The notes under the pieces: model-generated
Database searches by the model: none
What the model was told of the DNA's origin: nothing
The model's input: the letters and a program-made list of their open reading frames with translations, nothing else
Part shown: positions 16,651-25,004 of the stretch, in pieces
Layout of the letters: each line of letters starts with the position of its first letter
How positions within the stretch are numbered: position 1 is the stretch's first letter
Assembly (NCBI RefSeq): GCF_003233845.1
Contig: NZ_QKRB01000057.1
Coordinates: forward strand, 1 to 64,000
DNA: 64,000 nt
Direction of reading: 5' to 3'
Source of the DNA: Paenibacillus sambharensis
GTDB lineage: Bacteria; Bacillota; Bacilli; Paenibacillales; Paenibacillaceae
Position numbers and translations under genes: made by a program

Positions 16651-17010
16651 ATGCCATTGCAGTTCGATACCGCGCTCGGAAACGTTAACGTAACAGATGA
16701 GGTAATCTCCGTGATTGCCGGATCTGCAGCCATGGAATGTTATGGACTCGTCGGAATGGCGTCCCGTAAACAATTAAAGGATGGCATTGCCGAGCTGCTT
16801 GGGCGGGAGAACCTGTCCCGTGGTGTGGAAGTCCGCCGGGAAGACGAGCAGCTTCATATTGATTTGTACATCATCGTAAGCTACGGAACCAAAATATCGG
16901 AAGTTGCGCACAATATTCAATCGAAAGTTAAATATGTGCTGAATGAAGTGGTTGGCCTGCAGGTTGACCATGTCCATATTTTTGTCCAAGGCGTACGTGT
17001 ATCTCGGTAG
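16651..17010 (+). CDS. Asp23/Gls24 family envelope protein (YloU)
   Basis: A 119-residue Asp23/DUF322 protein, the family of membrane-associated envelope-stress and alkaline-shock proteins. The typical N-terminal GNVNVTDEVISVIAG, central GVEVRREDEQLHIDLYIIV and C-terminal VDHVHIFVQGV are present. The ATG follows AAGGAGTGAT. It precedes the fatty-acid kinase gene by 11 bases, the same pairing as yloU-yloV in B. subtilis. Its exact role in Bacilli is not settled. Confidence 0.92.
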   Translation: MPLQFDTALGNVNVTDEVISVIAGSAAMECYGLVGMASRKQLKDGIAELLGRENLSRGVEVRREDEQLHIDLYIIVSYGTKISEVAHNIQSKVKYVLNEVVGLQVDHVHIFVQGVRVSR

Positions 17011-17021
17011 GGGGTTATCCG

Positions 17022-18824
17022 GTGGGTAAGCGCTTTATTAACGGAACAGATTTTATGCGGATGGCGCTCTTGGGCGCCGAGCATCTGGAGCGTAACGCGG
17101 AGCACGTTAACGCATTGAATGTATTCCCTGTCCCTGACGGGGACACAGGAACGAACATGAATTTGACCATGCGGTCCGGGTCAGAGGCACTCCGTGCCCG
17201 GCCTTCCGATTCTGTCGGGAAGGCGGCGGAGGCGCTGTCCAAGGGGCTGCTTATGGGCGCGCGGGGCAACTCGGGTGTTATTTTGTCTCAGCTGTTTCGC
17301 GGTTTTGCACGCGGTGTGGCCAATCTGGATGAGGTAAGTCCCGTCCAATTTGCGGCCGCTCTTCAGCAAGGTGTGGATATGGCCTACAAATCGGTGGTCA
17401 AGCCGGTTGAAGGAACGATTCTTACGGTTGCCCGGGAGGCGGCCAAGCATGCGGTTACGATCGCACGGCGTACGGACGATGTGCCTCAGCTTATGCAGGA
17501 GGTTCATGCCAAAGCCCATGAGGCGCTGCAGCGGACACCTGACATGCTTCCGGTGCTCAAACAGGTTGGTGTTGTGGATTCAGGCGGTCAAGGCCTTGTA
17601 TTTATATATGAAGGATTTGTAGAAAGTCTGTCCGGTATACATGTTGAGCTGCCTGTGAAAGAGGCTCCCGCATCTGCTCCGGCTGCAGCCCCGAAGAGGG
17701 CAGTATCCAGACAGCCGCAGGCAGGCGCGACCGCCCAGTCTAGACTGGAGACAGAGTCCATCGAGTTCCTGTATGACATGGAATTCTTCATTAACCGGCA
17801 GCTCGGCAGCATAAATGCGATGAAGTTTGACGAATCCTGGTTCAGACGCGCACTTGCCAAAGACGGGGATTCGATCATTGTTATTGCTGATGACGATATC
17901 ATTAAGGTTCACGTGCATTCCCGCAAGCCGGGAGATGTGCTCAATCTTTCACTGCCCTATGGGGAGCTGACTGATATCCGGATTCTCAATATGCGGGAAC
18001 AGCACAGGGATCTGCTGGAGCATGAGGGCAATGTAACTGAGGAACAGACTGACGAGGCGAACCGGGCTTTCGGCCATGACGGAGCCATGCCGGAGTGGGC
18101 GGCTCCAGAAGTGCTGACCGGAGGAGCGCCCGTGCAGGGGGTTCCACCTGAAGAGGTGCATGAATTTGCCCCGTTTGGTATTATCGCAGTAGCAATGGGC
18201 CAGGGCATTTCGGATATATTCAGCGGCAATAATGTAGATGTGGTGCTGTCCGGAGGACAGACCATGAATCCAAGCACGGAGGACTTCGTACAAGCGATTC
18301 ACTCGCTTAGTGCGGAACACATATATCTTCTTCCTAATAACTCCAATATTATATTGACTGCCCAGCAGGCGGCAGAGCTGAGTGAGCGGAATGTAACCGT
18401 CATACCAACCAAGACGATTCCGCAAGGAATGGCTGCACTGCTGGCCTTCAACGAGGACGAATCGGCGGAACGCAACGCAGAGCGCATGACGAGGGCTGCC
18501 GGAGATGTGCAGTCCGGGCAGGTTACGCTCGCAGTCCGCGATACCGTGATGGATGGCCTGACTATCCGCGAAGGTCACTATATCGGGATTCGGGAGAAGG
18601 AGATCGTCTCGAGCTCGGAAGATCTTCAGGAGTCGTGCCGGGGCCTGATTACCCGTATGATGGAGGATGGCGGGGAATTAATTACGCTGCTGACCGGACA
18701 GGATGCTGCCGAGCAGGACACGAACAGGCTGGTTAGCTGGATCGAAGCGGAATACCCGGATGCAGAGCTTGAGGTCCACCCTGGCGGACAGCCGCTGTAC
18801 CCGTATCTGATAGCAGTTGAATAA
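17022..18824 (+). CDS. fakA: Fatty-acid kinase FakA (DAK2/DegV-type, YloV)
   Basis: FakA phosphorylates fatty acids carried by a FakB (DegV) protein so that they enter phospholipid synthesis through PlsX/PlsY. The N-terminal Dak2 ATP-binding domain (about 1-205) has the metal-binding PDGDTGTNMNLTM and GARGNSGVILSQ. The C-terminal part (about 245-600) is the EDD-fold domain. The 600 residues exceed B. subtilis YloV (about 550), partly through an Ala/Pro-rich linker at about 210-240. Translation starts at GTG with AGGGGG upstream. The next gene is a degV, its likely partner. Confidence 0.93.
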   Translation: MGKRFINGTDFMRMALLGAEHLERNAEHVNALNVFPVPDGDTGTNMNLTMRSGSEALRARPSDSVGKAAEALSKGLLMGARGNSGVILSQLFRGFARGVANLDEVSPVQFAAALQQGVDMAYKSVVKPVEGTILTVAREAAKHAVTIARRTDDVPQLMQEVHAKAHEALQRTPDMLPVLKQVGVVDSGGQGLVFIYEGFVESLSGIHVELPVKEAPASAPAAAPKRAVSRQPQAGATAQSRLETESIEFLYDMEFFINRQLGSINAMKFDESWFRRALAKDGDSIIVIADDDIIKVHVHSRKPGDVLNLSLPYGELTDIRILNMREQHRDLLEHEGNVTEEQTDEANRAFGHDGAMPEWAAPEVLTGGAPVQGVPPEEVHEFAPFGIIAVAMGQGISDIFSGNNVDVVLSGGQTMNPSTEDFVQAIHSLSAEHIYLLPNNSNIILTAQQAAELSERNVTVIPTKTIPQGMAALLAFNEDESAERNAERMTRAAGDVQSGQVTLAVRDTVMDGLTIREGHYIGIREKEIVSSSEDLQESCRGLITRMMEDGGELITLLTGQDAAEQDTNRLVSWIEAEYPDAELEVHPGGQPLYPYLIAVE

Positions 18825-18856
18825 CGGCTCAGCCGGAAGAAAGAAGTGGCTTTCCT

Positions 18857-19714
18857 ATGTGTGCAGTAAAAATTGTGACAGACAGCACATCCGACGTGCC
18901 TCGTGAGGTTCGGGAGAAGCTGGGAATTGAGATGGTGCCCTTGAAGGTGCTGTTTGGCGATCAGTCTTATCTGGATGCTGTGACGCTTGAAGCGGGGCAG
19001 TTCTATGATATGCTGTCAGCTTCGCCTGTCCTCCCGACAACGTCTCAGCCATCGCCGGTCGAATTCATGGAGGCTTTCGAACGGATATTGGCCGAGGACC
19101 CGGAAGCTCAAATTATTTCGTTCCATCTAAGCTCCCAGTTCAGCGGCACGTATCAGTCCGCAGTGCTGGGCAAGTCACTGCTGGAGCGCGACGCTGATAT
19201 TACAATCATCGATACGAAGTCTGCTTCATCAGGCTTCGGAGTTCTCGTCGTCCGTGCTGCGGAGATGGCTCGTGAAGGCCGTTCGAAGGAAGAGATCCTG
19301 GCAGAGGTCGAGTGCATTGCTGCCACCTTGGAGCTGTACTTCCTAGTGGACACGCTGGAATATCTTCAGCGGGGCGGACGGATTGGAAGGGCCGCGGCAT
19401 TATTCGGCTCCATTCTGAATATTAAGCCGATCCTGACGATTGACGAAGAGGGCTACGTGGCGCCGGTGGACAAGGTGCGGGGCCAGAAAAAGGCGATGCT
19501 GCGCATTATGGAGCTGCTTGAGCGGGATTTCGGTGCAGGATCGGAGCTTAATCTGGTGATGGCCTGGACGAGTGATGAAGCACCTGCGATGGAGATGCTG
19601 AACCTGATCAAAGAACGATTCAAAGTCAAGGAAGTTAATTTTACGACAATCGGCGCCGTTATTGGGACGCATGTCGGTCCGGGTACTGCAGCCGTGTTCG
19701 CTTATAAGGTGTGA
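18857..19714 (+). CDS. DegV family fatty-acid-binding protein (FakB-like)
   Basis: A 285-residue DegV/EDD protein that should hold a fatty acid for FakA. The N-terminal TDSTSDVP, central SSQFSGTYQSA and RGGRIGRAAALFGSILNIKP are the family's lipid-binding and head-group motifs. It follows fakA by 32 bases, and its stop overlaps the recG frame. In B. subtilis this position is filled by sdaAB-sdaAA, so the pairing here is specific to this lineage. The ribosome binding site is weak (GAAAGAAGTGG), and the ATG choice rests on the conserved N-terminus. Confidence 0.92.
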   Translation: MCAVKIVTDSTSDVPREVREKLGIEMVPLKVLFGDQSYLDAVTLEAGQFYDMLSASPVLPTTSQPSPVEFMEAFERILAEDPEAQIISFHLSSQFSGTYQSAVLGKSLLERDADITIIDTKSASSGFGVLVVRAAEMAREGRSKEEILAEVECIAATLELYFLVDTLEYLQRGGRIGRAAALFGSILNIKPILTIDEEGYVAPVDKVRGQKKAMLRIMELLERDFGAGSELNLVMAWTSDEAPAMEMLNLIKERFKVKEVNFTTIGAVIGTHVGPGTAAVFAYKV

Positions 19715-19722
19715 GGTTTCAT

Positions 19723-21777
19723 ATGACGACGGCATTACATGAGATTGCCGTCCGGCAGATCAAAGGCGTGAGCGCTCAGAAGGAACAGGAGCTTCACGCC
19801 TTTGGCATTCAGACCGTAGCCGATCTGCTGGACTATTTTCCGTTCCGGTATGAGGATTACCGGGTACGGGATTTGGCGGAAGTGAAAGATGGGGAGAAGG
19901 CTACTGTCCAGGGTAAAATTATGAGCACGCCTTCGCTTCAGCGGTATGGACGCGGGAAATCCCGTCTATCCTGCAGAGTGGCAGTGGACCATATGCTGCT
20001 CACAGCCGTATGGTTTAACCGGAATTTCCTGCAGAGTCAGCTGACTCCGGGCAGGGAGATCACCATTACGGGCAAATGGGATCAGAACCGGCGGCAGGTT
20101 ACGGTAACGGATTCCGAGTTTCCTGATAAAGGGACGGCCAAGACCGGAACGCTGCAGCCTGTTTATTCGGTGGGCGGCGCCATTACCCAGAGCTGGATGC
20201 GGAAGACAATCAAACAAGCTCTGGAACAGTATGGATCCATGATTCCCGAAGTGCTGCCGTATGTGCTCACATCCAAGTATCAGCTTATCCCGCGCAGGGA
20301 GGCTGTTATGCGCATGCACCTGCCCGGTGATGCCGTGGAGGGCCAGGCGGCTAGACGCCGTATGGTTTATGAGGAGCTGTTTCTGTTTCAGCTGAAGCTG
20401 CATGCCTTCCGCGCGCAGACACGCGGCAAGGCGGATGGTGTGACGCATACGACAGACAATGAGACGATCCGCTCCTTTGTCAAGGGACTGCCCTTCGAGC
20501 TGACCGAGTCCCAGAAGAAAGTAATTAATGAAATTATGTACGATATGCGGCAGCCTTACAGTATGAACCGGCTGCTCCAGGGCGACGTGGGCTCAGGCAA
20601 AACAGTCGTAGCGGCGGTCGCGCTCTATGCTGCTGTAAAGTCCGGCCATCAGGGGGCTCTGATGGTGCCGACTGAAATTCTGGCCGAGCAGCATGGCCGC
20701 ACGCTGGACAAGCTGTTCAGTCCGTACGGCATACAGATCGCTCTGCTCACCGGCAGCCTCGGCGAGCGCAGGCGCCGGGAAATACTGGCAGGTCTGCAGA
20801 TGGGTCTTATCGATATTGTGGTCGGCACACATGCACTCATACAAGAGGATGTATTCTTCCGGAGTCTTGGTCTCGTTGTAACCGATGAACAGCACCGATT
20901 CGGCGTCAATCAGCGGAGCATCTTGCGGCGCAAGGGCATGAACCCTGATGTGCTGACGATGACGGCGACGCCGATCCCGCGTACGCTGGCCATTACAGCA
21001 TTTGGCGATATGGATGTCTCCACGATCAAGGAGCGGCCGCAGGGACGGAAGCCGATCAAGACTTACTGGGTCAAGCATGAGATGCTCGACCGGGTGCTTG
21101 GCTTCATCCGGCGTGAAGTCGGAGAGGGGCGGCAGGCTTATGTCATTTGTCCGCTTATTGAAGAATCCGACAAGCTGGATGTGCAGAATGCCATTGATCT
21201 GCACATCCAGCTGCAGCAGGCCTTCCCGGACCTTAAGGTCGGGCTGCTGCACGGCCGGCTGCCGGCCTCCGAGAAGGAGGAGGTCATGAGGCTGTTCAGT
21301 GAAGCCGAGACGCATGTCCTGATTGCGACCACGGTCATTGAGGTGGGTGTCGACGTACCGAATGCTACGCTTATGATCATTATGGATGCGGAGCGGTTCG
21401 GCCTCTCCCAGCTGCACCAGCTGCGCGGCCGGGTTGGGCGCGGCGGCCATCAGTCGTTCTGCGTGCTGGTAGCTGACCCCAAATCGGAGACGGGACGGGA
21501 GCGGATGCAGGTGATGACAGAGACCGACGACGGCTTCGAGGTCGCTCGCCGTGACCTGGAGCTCCGGGGTCCGGGGGATTTCTTCGGCACGAAGCAGAGC
21601 GGGCTGCCGGAGTTTAAAGTAGCGGATATGGCGGCCGATTTTGCCGTACTTGAGACGGCGCGCGATGACGCGGCCGAGATGGTGACGCAGCCTGACTTTT
21701 GGGAGCGGCCGGATTATACGGCCCTTCACCAGTATTTAATGCGGGAGCAGATTTTTCAGGGCGAATTGCTTGATTAA
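19723..21777 (+). CDS. recG: ATP-dependent DNA helicase RecG
   Basis: RecG remodels stalled forks and recombination intermediates. An N-terminal wedge/OB domain (about 50-150) is followed by superfamily 2 helicase motifs GDVGSGKTV (Walker A), TDEQHRFG (DEQH box), MTATPIPRT, VIEVGVDVPNA and QLRGRVGRG. The frame opens at a GTG at 19711, but the ATG at 19723 has GTGAGGT at good spacing, giving 684 residues, which is normal. It closely follows degV and is the last conserved helicase gene before the lineage-specific block. Confidence 0.96.
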   Translation: MTTALHEIAVRQIKGVSAQKEQELHAFGIQTVADLLDYFPFRYEDYRVRDLAEVKDGEKATVQGKIMSTPSLQRYGRGKSRLSCRVAVDHMLLTAVWFNRNFLQSQLTPGREITITGKWDQNRRQVTVTDSEFPDKGTAKTGTLQPVYSVGGAITQSWMRKTIKQALEQYGSMIPEVLPYVLTSKYQLIPRREAVMRMHLPGDAVEGQAARRRMVYEELFLFQLKLHAFRAQTRGKADGVTHTTDNETIRSFVKGLPFELTESQKKVINEIMYDMRQPYSMNRLLQGDVGSGKTVVAAVALYAAVKSGHQGALMVPTEILAEQHGRTLDKLFSPYGIQIALLTGSLGERRRREILAGLQMGLIDIVVGTHALIQEDVFFRSLGLVVTDEQHRFGVNQRSILRRKGMNPDVLTMTATPIPRTLAITAFGDMDVSTIKERPQGRKPIKTYWVKHEMLDRVLGFIRREVGEGRQAYVICPLIEESDKLDVQNAIDLHIQLQQAFPDLKVGLLHGRLPASEKEEVMRLFSEAETHVLIATTVIEVGVDVPNATLMIIMDAERFGLSQLHQLRGRVGRGGHQSFCVLVADPKSETGRERMQVMTETDDGFEVARRDLELRGPGDFFGTKQSGLPEFKVADMAADFAVLETARDDAAEMVTQPDFWERPDYTALHQYLMREQIFQGELLD

Positions 21778-21857
21778 GGGGCCTGTAGGCAACAATGGCA
21801 CGGGGGCCGCATATCCTTTTACAGATTGCTTGTGAAATCGGATGGAGGTGCCCCAAG

Positions 21858-22145
21858 TTGAGTTACCAAAAGTATGGCATTCGGCCTGAGCTGGTCGGCC
21901 GTGTAAAGACGAAGATGAAGCACCCGGCTGCCAAGGAGCGCGTGAAGGCGCTGCTGCAGGGACTGACCAAAGCGGATCTTCAGGACAAGGCGAAGGTAAA
22001 GCGGCTGATCCGTTCGGTTGCGGTTATTCTCAATGAGCCGCTGACCGAGACACAGCAAGAGCAGATGGTGGCTTTCGTGCTCGGTCAGAAGATTGATCCG
22101 AATAATACGTTTCATCTCCTCAAGCTGTGGAGCATGTTCCGCTGA
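21858..22145 (+). CDS. Stage VI sporulation protein F-like protein
   Basis: A 95-residue protein that resembles the small Paenibacillus proteins named stage VI sporulation protein F. It begins LSYQKYGIRPELV and ends IDPNNTFHLLKLWSMFR. The start is a TTG with a full GGAGGTG site seven bases upstream, and an in-frame ATG at 21795 has no such site. It is rich in charged helices with no signal or membrane segment. SpoVIF in B. subtilis is a coat-associated regulator of late coat genes. Transfer of that role here is by name similarity only and is uncertain. Confidence 0.7.
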   Translation: MSYQKYGIRPELVGRVKTKMKHPAAKERVKALLQGLTKADLQDKAKVKRLIRSVAVILNEPLTETQQEQMVAFVLGQKIDPNNTFHLLKLWSMFR

Positions 22146-22172
22146 ATAAAGCCGCATGTTTCCATAACATTT

Positions 22173-22222
22173 AAAAGCCGCTTCGGCGGCCATCCGGGAG
22201 GGTGGCTGCTGAAGCGGCTTTT
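22173..22222. terminator. Terminator between the spoVIF-like gene and the SRAP gene
   Basis: AAAAGCCGCTTC (22173-22184) pairs perfectly with GAAGCGGCTTTT (22211-22222) around a 26-base partly structured loop. The convergent arrangement suggests it works on both strands. Confidence 0.8.
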
Positions 22223-22295
22223 GTATGCTCTATGCCGGTGCGATGCTTCATTAAGGAGGGCCGGGGGCAACAACGAGGGGTGACGGGTCCCTGCC

Positions 22296-22964
22296 TTAAA
22301 GCGGCTCAATACAGGTTGGATCATCCTGGCGGACACTGCCCACAGCCGTGCTGACCGGATAGGCTTTCAGCTGCTCCGCAGGATAGGGCTTGAACAGATA
22401 CTGAAGGGCTTCAGGGCTCTGGACCTGCCGGTCCAGCCAGAGAGGCTCGTCCTCTTGCTGCAGGATGACGGGCATACGGTCATGGATTGGCGCCATCAGC
22501 TCATTCGGTGCCGTAGTCAGAATGGTGCAGCTGCTCACCCTGCGGCCATCCTCGGCAACCCAGGATTCATACAGGCCGGCCATGCTGAACAGGCCGCCGT
22601 CCGCTTTGATAATTCTCATCGGCTGCTTGCCGCCGGCCACCTGCTGCCATTCGTAGAAGCCGTCCGCTGGTATCAGGCAGCGCCTCTGACGGAGCGCCTG
22701 CCGGAAGGCTGGCTTCACTGCCGCTGTTTCAGATCTGGCGTTAAGCATACGGCTCCCGATCTTCTCATCCTGTGCCCATGAGGGAATAAGACCCCATTTC
22801 AGCCCGCCCAGACGATTGCGCTCGCCATCGTGGATGATGGCAGGAATGAGCTGTCCCGGCGCGACGTTGTATCTCGGCTCGTAACGAGGGAAGCGGCTCT
22901 CTTCAATTAAGTAGTGGGCCATCAGTTCTTCGAGTGTAACGGTTATCGTATACCTGCCGCACAC
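22296..22964 (-). CDS. SRAP-domain DNA-protein crosslink protein (YedK/HMCES-like)
   Basis: SRAP proteins shield abasic sites in single-stranded DNA by forming a covalent thiazolidine crosslink through Cys2. The invariant Cys2 is obtained only with the GTG start at 22964 (Val-Cys-Gly-Arg-Tyr), which has GGGGGAG six bases upstream; a longer frame exists from 23000. Other active-site residues are in RMLNARSET (Asn), ADGFYEW (Glu) and PIHDRMPVIL (His). The protein has 222 residues, a normal length. Its neighbours include an SOS polymerase operon, but no LexA box precedes it. Confidence 0.92.
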   Translation of the reverse strand: MCGRYTITVTLEELMAHYLIEESRFPRYEPRYNVAPGQLIPAIIHDGERNRLGGLKWGLIPSWAQDEKIGSRMLNARSETAAVKPAFRQALRQRRCLIPADGFYEWQQVAGGKQPMRIIKADGGLFSMAGLYESWVAEDGRRVSSCTILTTAPNELMAPIHDRMPVILQQEDEPLWLDRQVQSPEALQYLFKPYPAEQLKAYPVSTAVGSVRQDDPTCIEPL

Positions 22965-23025
22965 AAGCTTCTCCCCCTCTGTCAATAAAAATGTGCCCAT
23001 GCGGACAAAGAAATTTCACAGGATA

Positions 23026-23054
23026 AGTATACCACCCGGCGGCCCTCCTGTCAG
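23026..23054 (-). promoter_or_regulatory. Sigma-A promoter for the SRAP gene
   Basis: On the minus strand CTGACA and TATACT are 17 bases apart, and TGG precedes the -10. Each hexamer matches five of six consensus positions. Confidence 0.65.
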
Positions 23055-23182
23055 AGAGGATACTGCCAGACTGGCTGCTTCACCCTCCAGAACGTTTAAG
23101 AATAGGCTGAAGGTAGATACTGGGTATAGGAGAGGCTTTAAGGCAGGATGACAACGGCAGTGCTGGACGGGGGGATGTAATC

Positions 23183-24601
23183 GTGAATGAATTCAATAAG
23201 CGCAGCAGCGGACAGCAGGAGGGCTCCAGCTGGCTGGACCGGCTGACAGGCTGGCCGCAGGCGGTAGGCCGTTACGTCCTTGGGAAATGGAAGGGCTTGT
23301 CTGCTTCCCATACCATGACCAAGGCTGCCGAACCCCTGAAGCTGGACAGAACGGCTGTGAAGGAGCTGGCGGCTGCATGGAAGCAGCTGCTTCTGCCTGG
23401 TCAGGCAGCCCCGTCCGTCTGGCTTGAAGCCGCTGCTCCGCTTGGCACCCTGACAGAAGAAGAGGCGGAGAACGGCCCCGCTGCTTCCCTGTGGTATCCG
23501 CCGGATCTGCCGGGCGATGCCTATGATGCAATCATTCACCGGATTCGTGGGGAGACACAGCGCCACAACCGGAATAATGTCACCCGAACCGAAGCGTACC
23601 GGGCGGTATATTCGCGCTGCCCCGAGCTTCACTGGGCCATGCTCGCCCATATGGTTTCCCGCAATGGCGGCTGGAATATGACGGACCTGCAGGGGGAGTG
23701 GCTGCCCCGGCTGCTGGGCCTTGACAAGCGCGAGCCGACGTTTCAGTTCCTGGAGCGGGCCAACTGGCTGATCTTCGGGGATGCCTATCCACAGCTGCTG
23801 CTCTATGAGGCAAGCCTGCGGTACGGACGGGATCTGTCGCGCCTGCTGCCGGCCTTCGGCGTCTCCCGGTTTATGCAGCCGGTCTGGGCCCAGTTTTGGC
23901 GCCGCCGAGATCCTGTACCGCTGACGATTTCACTTATTGTGAATGAGCAGCATGTGATCGAAAAGCGGGTTGTACAGCATCCTTATTATCAGAAGAAGGT
24001 TCTTGGCACCCTGTTCTTCGGCATGCAGTCGCTGCTGCAGCTGAATCAGGTGGTCTTTCCCTATCATCTTGAACCTGCTGCTTATCTGGAAAAGCAGGAC
24101 GGGCGCCAGCGGGGCTCAGATTTGCGGCTTGCTGGGCTTGTGCTGGAAAGCTTCGGCAGCTTGAAGGAGCGAATCGAGTTTGGCAAACGGCTGTATGCCA
24201 TGCTGTTCGGTATCCCGGAGGTGCGGGAGGGCGTACACCAGTTTGCACGGCAGGTCAGGCATACTGGCTCCCGGTCGGACTATGCGCCTCACCTGTTTGC
24301 CCCGCTGCGTCACGGTCCCCCGCAGCGCCCTTACCGGGAAAGGCTGTCGGGCCTCAGGCTGCGCCCGCAGGCTGAGGCGCTGTACAGTCCCCGGCTTGCG
24401 GATGCCTGGCCGGATTGCAGCGCGGACCCGGCAGAGCCGGGAGACTGGTTCGCTGCTTCAAGTGCGGTTACCCCTTACTTCGGGGAGCTGCGGATGCCGC
24501 TCAGCTTTGAGATGACGAATGAATACGGGTTTGGCCTAAGCAAGGTCGAGATGGCAGTCTTAACAGCCCAAGAAATTGGTGTGGCACGCTCACGGTTGTA
24601 A
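23183..24601 (+). CDS. DUF2515 family protein (YppC-like)
   Basis: A 472-residue soluble protein that matches the DUF2515 family, which includes B. subtilis YppC, of unknown function. Visible features are an N-terminal polar region (1-110) and a core with RCPELHWAMLAHMVSRNGGWNM, here split as RCPELHWAMLAHM and VSRNGGWNMTDL, ERANWLIFGDAYPQLLLYE, and a C-terminal MTNEYGFGLSKVEMAVLTAQ. The GTG start follows GGGGGGA. It is divergent from the SRAP gene and convergent with the YolD gene, thus probably a single-gene unit. Confidence 0.75.
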   Translation: MNEFNKRSSGQQEGSSWLDRLTGWPQAVGRYVLGKWKGLSASHTMTKAAEPLKLDRTAVKELAAAWKQLLLPGQAAPSVWLEAAAPLGTLTEEEAENGPAASLWYPPDLPGDAYDAIIHRIRGETQRHNRNNVTRTEAYRAVYSRCPELHWAMLAHMVSRNGGWNMTDLQGEWLPRLLGLDKREPTFQFLERANWLIFGDAYPQLLLYEASLRYGRDLSRLLPAFGVSRFMQPVWAQFWRRRDPVPLTISLIVNEQHVIEKRVVQHPYYQKKVLGTLFFGMQSLLQLNQVVFPYHLEPAAYLEKQDGRQRGSDLRLAGLVLESFGSLKERIEFGKRLYAMLFGIPEVREGVHQFARQVRHTGSRSDYAPHLFAPLRHGPPQRPYRERLSGLRLRPQAEALYSPRLADAWPDCSADPAEPGDWFAASSAVTPYFGELRMPLSFEMTNEYGFGLSKVEMAVLTAQEIGVARSRL

Positions 24602-24650
24602 TGGCAGCGGGAGTCCGGGAGTGCGGCCGCGCCCGTACATGCGGGAATTC

Positions 24651-25004
24651 CTACACGCCATTCTCCGCATCATCTCCTGTGGCATCTTCTATGCGTACTT
24701 CCAGAATGTCAGCGACAGGAATCCAGCTGTCGCCGATCCGCACTCTCTGCCGCAGGGGATCTACCCCTGTAACGCTCCCGCTAAGCTGCCGCTCCCCGTA
24801 CTCTTCGTAAAGCGTGGCATGCAGCGTCTGTCTGCCTGTATAGGCGGCGCTAATCTGCTCAGCTATAACCTCCAGATGCTGCTCATCAAGCTCGGGGCGG
24901 CGCTTCTTCGTCTTGCCCGCTTCCCGGTCGAGCAGCGAATCGCGATGCTCGAACAGCATCATGCGGGAGGATTCCCAAAGACCGTTGCCTGTCAGCTTCT
25001 TCAC
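24651..25004 (-). CDS. YolD-like protein
   Basis: YolD-like proteins are small partners encoded beside UvrX-type polymerases in Bacillus chromosomes and phages, and resemble UmuD only in context. This one has 117 residues, with KLTGNGLWESSRMMLFEHR near the N-terminus and a beta-rich C-terminal half (GSVTGVDPLRQRVRIG). Its ATG overlaps the stop of the polymerase gene (ATGA), so the two are translationally coupled, as in yqjX-yqjW of B. subtilis. It is the last gene of the LexA-controlled operon. Confidence 0.88.
   Translation of the reverse strand: MKKLTGNGLWESSRMMLFEHRDSLLDREAGKTKKRRPELDEQHLEVIAEQISAAYTGRQTLHATLYEEYGERQLSGSVTGVDPLRQRVRIGDSWIPVADILEVRIEDATGDDAENGV

Noticed and set aside
20593-21729. 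378-codon minus-strand frame
   Set aside because: It is antisense to the helicase core of recG; its composition is typical of a shadow frame in GC-rich codons.
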